From Verrucomicrobiales bacterium (GTDB taxonomy: Bacteria > Verrucomicrobiota > Verrucomicrobiae > Limisphaerales > UBA1100), in assembly GCA_002721895.1 (NCBI GenBank), contig PBLV01000036.1, positions 1 through 29,653 of the forward strand: a stretch of 29,653 bases of DNA, in the 5' to 3' direction. Both the position numbers and the translations under genes were made by a program. Shown in pieces: positions 5,126 to 12,203 of the stretch; the first letter of the stretch is position 1; the number at the start of each line of letters is the position of its first letter. The notes under the pieces were generated by a model that saw only the letters and a list, made by a program, of their open reading frames with translations, ran no database searches and was not told the DNA's origin.

Positions 5126-6133
5126 ATGCAAATCCACATCAATCGCAACGGCCAACAATTCGGCCCCTACACTCGCGAGGAAGTTCAGGCTTATCTCGGC
5201 GATGGCAGCTTGTCCGCCGAGGATTGGGCATGGCACGAGGGCATGGGCGATTGGCAGCAGTTGAACCAGATCAACCTCGGCCTCGCGGCGTCCACGAGTG
5301 TTGCCTCCTCCGATGTGGAAATTGACATTACTCCGGAGTCTACCACTCCCGTTCCGGCTCAAGCGGCTCCATCTTCGGCACCCGGTGCCGTGGGAGGAGG
5401 TGTCAGTGCCGAGTCCGCCATGGAACGCCTCCGCAAGCTTCAGCGCGGGAACATGCCAACAAAGGCCAAGCCAAGTGCACGTCGCGATCCAAAATCCAAG
5501 GGAGCAGGAAAATCCGGTGCGAAGGGAGCACAGCCCGCAGTGGACGAAACCCCGGTGGTCGCCAAGCCCAAAGGGCAGACTGTTGCCATGGCGATTGTTG
5601 GCGTTTGCATCCTGTGTGCGGCGGGGTATGCCGCCATGAAATTTTTTGACAAGGGCGAGGATGCCCCGCCCAAGGTTATTGTGCCCGTTGAGGTTACAAA
5701 CGATGCCGAGCAAAAACTCCAGAAGCTCAATGCGCAGGTGTCTCGTGATCAGGATGACCAGATCAACGGCATTCGGATTGCCGGCATCAACATCACCACA
5801 AACGGCTGGAAAGTACTGGTGCAGTTGAAAAATATCCAGAAGCTGGATGTGACCCGTTGTGGCATTGACGACATGGGCGCGGTGAATCTTCGCCAGTTTG
5901 CCCATCTACAGCGGCTCAATATTTCGAGCAATCAACTCACCGATAAATCCGTGGTGATACTCAAGGAACTCTCGCGGCTTCGGTTCCTGAACCTTAAGGG
6001 CAACAAGATGACCAAGAACGGCGTGGCCACCATTCGCGCGGCGCTGCCCAACTGCATTGTTGAGCACGGCGTTGCGCCGGTGCCTCCCGGCCCTGTTCCG
6101 CCGCCCGGCAAAGCACCGGCCCCGGGCAAATGA
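5126..6133 (+). CDS. GYF_2 domain, single TM and leucine-rich-repeat protein (module B)
   Basis: The product has 335 residues. ATG 5126 is preferred over TTG 5111 because it begins the GYF_2 domain (MQIHINRNGQQFGPYTREEV, with a WAWHEGMGDW block), residues 1-50. A low-complexity Pro/Ala/Lys linker follows. One TM helix lies at about 151-173 (TVAMAIVGVCILCAAGYAAM), then LRRs at about 195-300, capped by IRAALPNCIV and a proline-rich tail. The GYF domain should be cytoplasmic, where such domains bind proline-rich peptides; the LRR part should be periplasmic. The TM-LRR-cap half is a paralogue of the gene at 3386, which lacks GYF. Its stop overlaps an ATG (ATGA, 6130-6133) of the next frame, and the next genes follow on the same strand. 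A similar GYF domain occurs in 14332-15039. Confidence 0.8.
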   Translation: MQIHINRNGQQFGPYTREEVQAYLGDGSLSAEDWAWHEGMGDWQQLNQINLGLAASTSVASSDVEIDITPESTTPVPAQAAPSSAPGAVGGGVSAESAMERLRKLQRGNMPTKAKPSARRDPKSKGAGKSGAKGAQPAVDETPVVAKPKGQTVAMAIVGVCILCAAGYAAMKFFDKGEDAPPKVIVPVEVTNDAEQKLQKLNAQVSRDQDDQINGIRIAGINITTNGWKVLVQLKNIQKLDVTRCGIDDMGAVNLRQFAHLQRLNISSNQLTDKSVVILKELSRLRFLNLKGNKMTKNGVATIRAALPNCIVEHGVAPVPPGPVPPPGKAPAPGK

Positions 6134-6165
6134 CGTTGGACAAATCCACCCAAAGGGCGCAGGTT

Positions 6166-6175
6166 GGGGAAGGAA
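6166..6175 (+). promoter_or_regulatory. Shine-Dalgarno that decides the start at 6181
   Basis: The purine-rich stretch GGGGAAGGAA ends 5 bp before ATG 6181, which also begins a lipoprotein signal. This favours 6181 over the overlapping ATG at 6130 in the same frame. Confidence 0.6.
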
Positions 6176-6180
6176 GAAAA

Positions 6181-7506
6181 ATGATCGCTCACTTATTTAA
6201 AACCAGCCTGCTGTGCCTGATCTTGGCGGTGGTTGGTTGTGGCAAAGAGGAGTCGCCCGCACCGGATGGGACGTTGCCCAACCCGGCCAAGGTCGCGGGA
6301 GGCGGGGGAACCAACCAGACCAAGCTCCCCAACGCGAAGGGATCGACTGCAGGAACGGGCCAGCCGGTATCGGCTGAAGACATCGATGCCAAGGCCAAGG
6401 CTAACGCGGCAAAGGCGGCGCCGGTTGTGGAAGCCATGCTCAAGGGCTTGGGCAATGGCCAGCCGGTGGCGGTTTGGGATGCGCTGCCCGCACCGTTCCA
6501 GAAGGATCTGAATGATTTGGCCAGACAGTTTCTGGCATCGATCGACCCGCAAGTGCGTCTGCGGGCGTTTGCCTCCAGCGGGCGCGTTGGCAAGGTAATG
6601 GCTGAAAAGAAGGCGTTGCTGCTGCCAGTGTTGCAGAGCTTGCCGCAATCGCGCCAGCCGGAGCATGTCATGGCCAAGTTGGTGAAATACTACGATGGCG
6701 TCGCCATGCTCGCGGCGACAATCTCGCAAAGTGAAATGGCCACGATCGCTTGGCAAGGGGCGCCGGATCTTGGCAAGGTGCTGACGGCGGATGGGGGCAA
6801 GCTGTTGTCACACGGACTGGCCTTGGCGGGGGACGACGATTTGTTGGCCAAGCTGAATGATTTCAAGTCCGCCGCCGTCAAGCCCGGGGCCCCGCAAGGC
6901 GGCAATCCCACCGTGATCATCACGACCACCCGCAGTGTCAGCACGAATGTCGTGGCGCGTTTTGATGACAAATGGCTGCCTCTGGCCGCCTTGCCCCTGA
7001 TGAGTCAGGTGGCCCAGTGGAAGGCTGGGTTGTCCGCCAAACCCATGAATGCCCAGGCCAAGGCTGCGCTTTTGGCTGAGTTGGATACACTGGATGGTGC
7101 GCTGACAACCGTGGAGCAAGCCGTCAATATTCAACAGGTCGATCGGGCGGTCATCGGGCTGACGGCGGTCTCGCGTTTGCTGGGCGGCAAGGGAGCGGTG
7201 GCGGCACAACCCACGACGCCAGCCCAGCCGACCGCGGCCACGGCACCGGGGCGTAAGGTGGCCTGGAACTTTGGTGGCGGCGAGGCCACCACGCGGATCG
7301 ACGGCTTTTTGCGCCGCAAACAAGAGGAAGTGACGCAGGTCTTGGGCACTCCCGACAATCAATTTGTTCCTCCCAACGTTCAGCAGGTGGAGGTGTATTG
7401 GCTGTACGAAAATATGCAGATCAATGACCTCAAGCGCAATGTGCGCGGAACCCGGGTGGCGTTTGGGTTCAAAGATGGTGTGGTGGTGGATGTGCGGGTC
7501 CAGTAG
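6181..7506 (+). CDS. Lipoprotein of unknown function, paralogue of the next gene
   Basis: The product has 441 residues. A lipoprotein signal MIAHLFKTSLLCLILAVVGC puts the lipidated cysteine at residue 20. A low-complexity Gly/Ala/Pro stretch leads to a helical region. The block GNGQPVAVWDALPAPFQKDL (about 91-110) resembles NNQPQVLWDAQPVSLRQSL in the gene at 7550. The C terminus has a VLGTPD...VYWLY pattern, recalling the LGxPDxxxxxxWxY theme of BamE/SmpA-type domains; that link is weak. I do not recognise the family. It is probably anchored to a membrane facing the periplasm. It lies 47 bp after the GYF-LRR gene and 43 bp before the next gene, so the three probably form one operon. Confidence 0.72.
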   Translation: MIAHLFKTSLLCLILAVVGCGKEESPAPDGTLPNPAKVAGGGGTNQTKLPNAKGSTAGTGQPVSAEDIDAKAKANAAKAAPVVEAMLKGLGNGQPVAVWDALPAPFQKDLNDLARQFLASIDPQVRLRAFASSGRVGKVMAEKKALLLPVLQSLPQSRQPEHVMAKLVKYYDGVAMLAATISQSEMATIAWQGAPDLGKVLTADGGKLLSHGLALAGDDDLLAKLNDFKSAAVKPGAPQGGNPTVIITTTRSVSTNVVARFDDKWLPLAALPLMSQVAQWKAGLSAKPMNAQAKAALLAELDTLDGALTTVEQAVNIQQVDRAVIGLTAVSRLLGGKGAVAAQPTTPAQPTAATAPGRKVAWNFGGGEATTRIDGFLRRKQEEVTQVLGTPDNQFVPPNVQQVEVYWLYENMQINDLKRNVRGTRVAFGFKDGVVVDVRVQ

Positions 7507-7549
7507 CCTTTGACATTGAAAAACCGTCCATTGTGAGGCAGGGTAGGGC

Positions 7550-9175
7550 ATGGGCAGCGAGCAGAAACCGCCGAGTCTTTGGGATCAGGCTAATGAGCCG
7601 GCCCCGGAGGCGGCCGCTCCAAAGGAGAAGATGTCGCGTGGCAAACTCGTGGCCATCATTGTTGCCCTTGTGCTCCTCTTTGGCGGGGGCATTGGGCTGA
7701 CGGTTTGGTGGATGACCCGGGACAAGGGCGGGCCGGTGGCCAAGGAGGGGATCACCCCTGACCAGGCGGTCAAGGGCTGGTACACGGCCTTGGCCAATAA
7801 CCAGCCGCAGGTGCTTTGGGACGCGCAGCCGGTGAGCCTGCGGCAATCCCTTGCCGATCGCGTCAAGAAAATGGGCGCCGCCGCCGCCGGCAAGCCGAGG
7901 GTGTTCACTCGGGGCATGGAGGTTGCGCGCAATTTCGCCCAGTTGATCCAGAACAAGAAGGACGTGTTCATCGGCGTTCTGGATTTCAAGCCGGAAGCCG
8001 CCAACAACGTCAATCTGGCCAACCTCATCAACTCATCCTTGGGTGGATTGACCGATGGCGAAGGGCCGGATCCCAATGCCTTGACAGGTGCCATCGGCAA
8101 TGCGGCTTTTGCGGCCATCATCCAAAAATACAAGGCAGACCTGAAAATCGAACCATGGATGTTCGGGGCCACCGCGGATATTTTGTTCACCCTGCTTGAC
8201 AGCCACCTTAAGGACATTAACTGGCTGCAGAACCCCAATCTGGATAATTTCGTGGCCGAGACGGGATCGGCCTTGATGAAGAAACTCGACGCCATCCCCG
8301 GGCAAGAAGGCGAGGCGTCGTGGCACGCGGGATTCAAGCAGCCGGTCAACCAGATTCAGGTTAAAACCATCTCCAACGAAGCCGGGAAGGCGCTGGTTGA
8401 AGTGACCTATCCGCCGTTGCCCTTTCTGGGCACCACGGCTGGCAAACAAACGCTGCAACTGGTCCTAGTGGATGGCAAGTGGAAGCTGTCACAGCCCGAC
8501 CTGATTTTTGGTGCCTTGCAGGCGGGCATCGCCGGCGTGGACGCAAAGGTGCAGACGATGGAGCAGTTTCAAGCTGTTGCCGCGCAGATCGGGGGTATGG
8601 GCGCCGCGGATGAGAACAGCCTGATTGACGGTCTGGACACGGTGGACGACTTCATCGTGGAAATTGATCGTGACGTGCGAACCACGGAGGATCTCATTGG
8701 TTACCTGCGCAAAAAAGTGATGGGCAATTTGGAGAACGCCTTGGGCGGGAACTTTGGTTTGGGCGGATTGACAGACCCCGAGCCGCCCACCCCCAAGCCG
8801 GCAGCCACCTCAACCAATGCCTCTCCCATTATCGGGGCCATCCCGGACCGTCCCGCGGGCGTCACGAATGCGATCGCCGGGACCATCAACCCCAACACCC
8901 CCACGGGCATCCACCGGGGCCTGCTTTGGTTGGCCTATTATCAGGGCGCGCAGTACCAGTTTGCCCCCAATATGGTTGGATACTCCATGGAGTATCACTT
9001 TGGCAACAAGCCCCAGAACAAGCTACTGCAGTCCTTGGGCCAGCCGGACAAGATCGAGGATGGTAAGTGGTTTTACGCGGGCCTACGCATCATTGATGCC
9101 CGCAACCGGCAGCCCCTGCGCAATGCGGTATTCACTGTCACCAATCGTCTGGTGACACAGGTTTTGTGTTACTAG
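7550..9175 (+). CDS. Single-TM protein of unknown function, paralogue of the preceding lipoprotein
   Basis: The product has 541 residues. A short cytoplasmic N terminus precedes one TM helix at about 32-55 (KLVAIIVALVLLFGGGIGLTVWW). The periplasmic part starts with ITPDQAVKGWYTALANNQPQ and the LWDAQPVSLRQSL block (about 89-101) shared with the upstream lipoprotein. A Pro/Thr/Asn-rich linker (about residues 410-450) separates the helical core from a C-terminal domain containing LGQPDKIEDGKWFYAGL. That pattern again recalls the upstream protein. The pair appears to be a tandem duplication in which one copy uses a lipid anchor and the other a TM anchor. The function is unknown. AGGG lies 5 bp before the start. 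Confidence 0.72.
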   Translation: MGSEQKPPSLWDQANEPAPEAAAPKEKMSRGKLVAIIVALVLLFGGGIGLTVWWMTRDKGGPVAKEGITPDQAVKGWYTALANNQPQVLWDAQPVSLRQSLADRVKKMGAAAAGKPRVFTRGMEVARNFAQLIQNKKDVFIGVLDFKPEAANNVNLANLINSSLGGLTDGEGPDPNALTGAIGNAAFAAIIQKYKADLKIEPWMFGATADILFTLLDSHLKDINWLQNPNLDNFVAETGSALMKKLDAIPGQEGEASWHAGFKQPVNQIQVKTISNEAGKALVEVTYPPLPFLGTTAGKQTLQLVLVDGKWKLSQPDLIFGALQAGIAGVDAKVQTMEQFQAVAAQIGGMGAADENSLIDGLDTVDDFIVEIDRDVRTTEDLIGYLRKKVMGNLENALGGNFGLGGLTDPEPPTPKPAATSTNASPIIGAIPDRPAGVTNAIAGTINPNTPTGIHRGLLWLAYYQGAQYQFAPNMVGYSMEYHFGNKPQNKLLQSLGQPDKIEDGKWFYAGLRIIDARNRQPLRNAVFTVTNRLVTQVLCY

Positions 9176-9246
9176 CGGGGCCGGGGCAAAGGCCGCAACC
9201 AATTGTATCCTTGAAAAAACAGCCAAACTGGACTCCAATACCGCGC

Positions 9247-9711
9247 ATGATGAAGGCGACAAGAATCCTTTCTGCCTTGGCACTCGCCGTGATCGCGGGT
9301 GCCTGTGGAAACAAGGTCACGCACGAAACGGGTGAAACGCGTGGAGATGAAGCCGCTGGGGTGGAATTGTCCGTGCGATCGAGCGTGAAAGGACAGATCG
9401 CCTCCAACATCGTGGAGATCACCGAGAACATCCGCGAGATGTCGCAGACCGTGAAGGACGACACGGCAATGGTCACCGGTCGCGCCCGCCAAGTTGCCGG
9501 ACAGGTTTCCGATATTGCCGATGGCGGTGTGAATGCCGGGGTTTACCTCACCCCCCGCGCTTCCGCCCAGTGGGAATACAAGGTCATCACGCCGGAAGTG
9601 GAGGAATTGGAGTCCGAGTTGAACCGTCTTGGCGAGGAGGGCTGGGAACTGTTCTCCGAGCGGGAAGAAAACGGCCAAACCTCCTACCTGCTCAAGCGCC
9701 GGCGCTCCTGA
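9247..9711 (+). CDS. Small lipoprotein with C-terminal DUF4177-like domain
   Basis: The product has 155 residues from ATG 9247 (or 154 from ATG 9250). The signal MMKATRILSALALAVIAGAC is a lipobox with Cys20, so I place the start here rather than at the frame's upstream opening. The middle (VRSSVKGQIASNIVEITENI onward) is amphipathic helix. The last about 50 residues read WEYKVITPEVEELESELNRL, then GEEGWELFSE, typical of DUF4177-like proteins (WEYKV...LNxLGxEGWEL). The biochemical role of that domain is not known. It is the last gene of the 5126-9711 strand group, ending 8 bp before tRNA-Val. Confidence 0.75.
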   Translation: MMKATRILSALALAVIAGACGNKVTHETGETRGDEAAGVELSVRSSVKGQIASNIVEITENIREMSQTVKDDTAMVTGRARQVAGQVSDIADGGVNAGVYLTPRASAQWEYKVITPEVEELESELNRLGEEGWELFSEREENGQTSYLLKRRRS

Positions 9712-9719
9712 ATTTTGTG

Positions 9720-9795
9720 GGGCGATTGGCGCAGTGGCTAGCGCACCGGCTTTACACGCCGTTGGTCGGGGGTTCGAATCCCTCATCGCCCACCA
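9720..9795 (+). tRNA. trnV-TAC: tRNA-Val (anticodon TAC)
   Basis: The cloverleaf is complete: acceptor GGGCGAT (9720-9726) / ATCGCCC (9785-9791), D stem beginning GCGC at 9729, anticodon loop TTTACAC (9751-9757, anticodon TAC at 9753-9755), T arm GGGGG-TTCGAAT-CCCTC with one G-U pair, discriminator A and encoded CCA (9793-9795). The outermost anticodon-stem pair (9746/9762) is a C-U mismatch; the other four pairs are intact. T-rich sequence follows directly. Confidence 0.95.
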
Positions 9796-9927
9796 TTTTT
9801 TAGCGTTTTTTGTCATTGGAAAAATCCGAGACAAGCAACAACCAGTGCCTGTACTAGTTCAGGCGATTTAAGGGAGCACCTATACTCACAGCTTTCTCAA
9901 TTTGTGTGCTTGTGCTAGATTGAACGC

Positions 9928-10416
9928 ATGAAGTTGTCTCTCGGAATTTTTATGGCAGTGGGTCTGGTTGTGGTGGCATGGGCGGACGATGAGGCGGATT
10001 CCAAGGGGTTGCGTCAAAAGGAGGCGGCGCGGTATCTCAAGGCGCTGCCGCCGGAGGAATTTGTGGGGGATATGATCTTCACCATGGCGCAGAATTTTCC
10101 GGCGGGGCAGCGTAAAGAGTTCATCGACAACATGACGCGCCATCTGGATTTCAAGGCGGTGGAGGAGGCGACGCTGGACTCGCTGGTGCGGCACTTGACG
10201 GCGAAGGAGTTATCGGCGCTGGCGGATTTTTACAGCACGCCGGTGGGCAAGTCGGCGATGAAAAAGATCGGGGTGTGCATGAAGGAGATGGGTCCGCACA
10301 TTCAACTGGAGTTGCAGAAGGCGTTCCTGAAGACCTCGCAGTCGATTGGGACCAAGCCGGGCTTGAATCTGCCGTTGCCTCGGCCCGCACCGGAGAAGGG
10401 CAGTCCCAAGAAGTAA
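9928..10416 (+). CDS. Exported DUF2059-like protein
   Basis: The product has 162 residues. The signal peptide MKLSLGIFMAVGLVVVAWA is followed by an all-helical mature region. The block LTAKELSALADFYSTPVGKS near residues 88-107 is characteristic of DUF2059-type periplasmic proteins, in which an LxxLxxFYxSPxGK motif is conserved. The C terminus is Pro/Lys-rich. The molecular function of the family is not established. The gene stands alone between tRNA-Val and the convergent end of the - strand operon. The 140-bp space after it holds no convincing terminator; a 5-bp hairpin TAGCC/GGCTA at 10546-10559 overlaps the stop codon of the convergent gene. Confidence 0.75.
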   Translation: MKLSLGIFMAVGLVVVAWADDEADSKGLRQKEAARYLKALPPEEFVGDMIFTMAQNFPAGQRKEFIDNMTRHLDFKAVEEATLDSLVRHLTAKELSALADFYSTPVGKSAMKKIGVCMKEMGPHIQLELQKAFLKTSQSIGTKPGLNLPLPRPAPEKGSPKK

Positions 10417-10556
10417 AAAAAGCCACCGGGGAAGCTCCACGATGGCAGGATCGCGGCGCACAACCCATTAACCAGCTAACCGAAATCCTATGCTGAGCCT
10501 AGGGGGGCGGTATGCAGGGTCAAGCGGGAGTTATTCACCGACTTTTAGCCGAGGGG

Positions 10557-12203
10557 CTATTTGTCGTCCGTGGCACCGCCGAGGGTGATGCTGATCTTGT
10601 ATTCCCTCTGCAAATGGGCGTGGGCTACACTGGCCTGCGAGTTCTTGGGATAGAGCTTGCAGGTTTGTTGGAACCACTTGATGGCATTTTCGCGGCTGCC
10701 GGAATCCTCGTAGGTGAAGCCGATCTGGATGGAAGCCTCAGGGGCGGCACCCTTGTCGGCTCGGGCCTGGTGATAGACGACAAGGGCTTCCTTCCATTGC
10801 TTGAGCTTGCGGTGGCAGCGGGCGATGTCGAAGTATACTTTTGGGAAATAGTCGGATTGCCGGTAGGACTGGATGGCGGTGGGAATGCGATTGCTGTACT
10901 CGTAGCACAGGCCGATTTGCCGGTACCAGGTGCCAAATTTATCTGGAGCGGATTTTAGCAGCACTTGATAGGCGGCGATGGCTTCGTCCCATTTTTTGGC
11001 GTTGAACCAAGTGGCGGCAATTTTTTCATCCCAAGTACCCTTGTTCTCCTTGTCATCGAGGCCGATGATGCGGTTGTAGGTGTCCACGGCTTTGTCGGGC
11101 TGATAATCCTTTCTCTTGTCGGCGTAAACGTCGGCGATTTTCTCCAACCCTTTGATCTTGTCTTGAAACTGTTCGTGGAGCTTGCGGCCTTCGGTAAAGC
11201 GTTTGCGGGCGATGTGCCAGTCGGCCATGGAGCCGCGGATGCCATCATCCATGCCTAGAATCTTGCCCAGTTGTTCCCAAGTCTGCAGCCCTTCACGGTC
11301 ACGCCGGGCGGAGGCGTGCAGGTCAGCCATGTAGCTGTAGTATTTGCGGATTTGTTTTTTCTCGTCATCAGTGCCGGTTGTGGCGGGGGCTTGTTTACGG
11401 ATGAAGGCAATGGCCTGGTCGGCGAGTTTTTCACCCAGGGGCTTCTTGTTGGGATCGCCGGTGAGGGTGTTCACGGGGGAGCGAGCGTGGATGTAGGCGT
11501 AATAGACGAGGGAGGTCGTTTTATACGAGGTTTCCAGTGCCTTGAGGCCCTCGGGAAAATCGCCATTGTAAAAGTGGTGGGAGCAAAGGCTGCGGCTGGC
11601 ACTGACGAGAATGGAACTGTTTTCCTTAGTGCGTTTGACCTTGTAGGAAAGGTCTTTCCAGATCGCAACCCGCTGGACCTGTTTCTTTTGTTCGCCGTAA
11701 AGCTCGGTCAGGTCCCACTTGGAAAGCACCGCAACGTGGTGGGACTCATAGTCATTGATTGCCCGCAAATAGGCTTTCTCGGCGTTGGGGAGTTCGCCGG
11801 CGTTCTTGTAGTTCCAGCCAATGAGGTAGGCGGCGAGCGCGGCCTCGTGGGACTCGGGCCAGTAGTCGATGACCGACAGGAATCCCTCGCGAATGGCGGT
11901 GTAAACCTTGCGTTGCTTGACGAGGCAGTGGCTCCACATGAGTTGGGCGTAGGGAGCTCCGAGGCTGCGCTCATAAAGGGTGAGGTATTTCTCGTACTCA
12001 CTCATGGCTGCCTTGAACTCGCCGCGCAGGTAGAGCTTCTCGGCGATGCGCATCTGGTAACGCTCGACCTCACGCATCTTGGCGAAGGTCTCGACAGGGA
12101 TTTGTTCCAAATAGCCGAGGGCGGCCTTGCTGGTGAGGGTGAAGACGAGGCTGGCGGCGGCCAGCGCGCGGGTCAGTCCTTTTGTTTTTGTGTCTGCAAC
12201 CAT
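10557..12203 (-). CDS. Exported TPR protein, last gene of the ExbB/ExbD operon
   Basis: The product has 548 residues. The N terminus TRALAAASLVFTLTSKAALG looks like a signal peptide after a short basic segment. The rest is helical repeats, mostly TPR-type: RGEFKAAMSEYEKYLTLYER, then NAGELPNAEKAYLRAIN, and near the end KQWKEALVVYHQARADKG and RENAIKWFQQTCKLYPKN. It should be a periplasmic scaffold. The start overlaps the upstream DUF4159 gene by 31 bp, with GGAG 8 bp before the ATG, so translational coupling is likely. Its place at the end of the packed operon and the shared TPR theme with the two giant proteins suggest it is part of the same machine. Residues of about 260-400 show weaker repeats. 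Confidence 0.8.
   Translation of the reverse strand: MVADTKTKGLTRALAAASLVFTLTSKAALGYLEQIPVETFAKMREVERYQMRIAEKLYLRGEFKAAMSEYEKYLTLYERSLGAPYAQLMWSHCLVKQRKVYTAIREGFLSVIDYWPESHEAALAAYLIGWNYKNAGELPNAEKAYLRAINDYESHHVAVLSKWDLTELYGEQKKQVQRVAIWKDLSYKVKRTKENSSILVSASRSLCSHHFYNGDFPEGLKALETSYKTTSLVYYAYIHARSPVNTLTGDPNKKPLGEKLADQAIAFIRKQAPATTGTDDEKKQIRKYYSYMADLHASARRDREGLQTWEQLGKILGMDDGIRGSMADWHIARKRFTEGRKLHEQFQDKIKGLEKIADVYADKRKDYQPDKAVDTYNRIIGLDDKENKGTWDEKIAATWFNAKKWDEAIAAYQVLLKSAPDKFGTWYRQIGLCYEYSNRIPTAIQSYRQSDYFPKVYFDIARCHRKLKQWKEALVVYHQARADKGAAPEASIQIGFTYEDSGSRENAIKWFQQTCKLYPKNSQASVAHAHLQREYKISITLGGATDDK

Noticed and set aside
5011..5148. N-terminal extension of the module B prepilin-like gene to 5148
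   Set aside because: It would put 46 unusual residues before a prepilin signal and overlap the divergent GYF-LRR gene; TTG 5010 gives a normal 10-residue leader.
9570..9803. A + strand frame of 77 codons across tRNA-Val
   Set aside because: It translates the tRNA gene and the end of the DUF4177-like gene in another frame.
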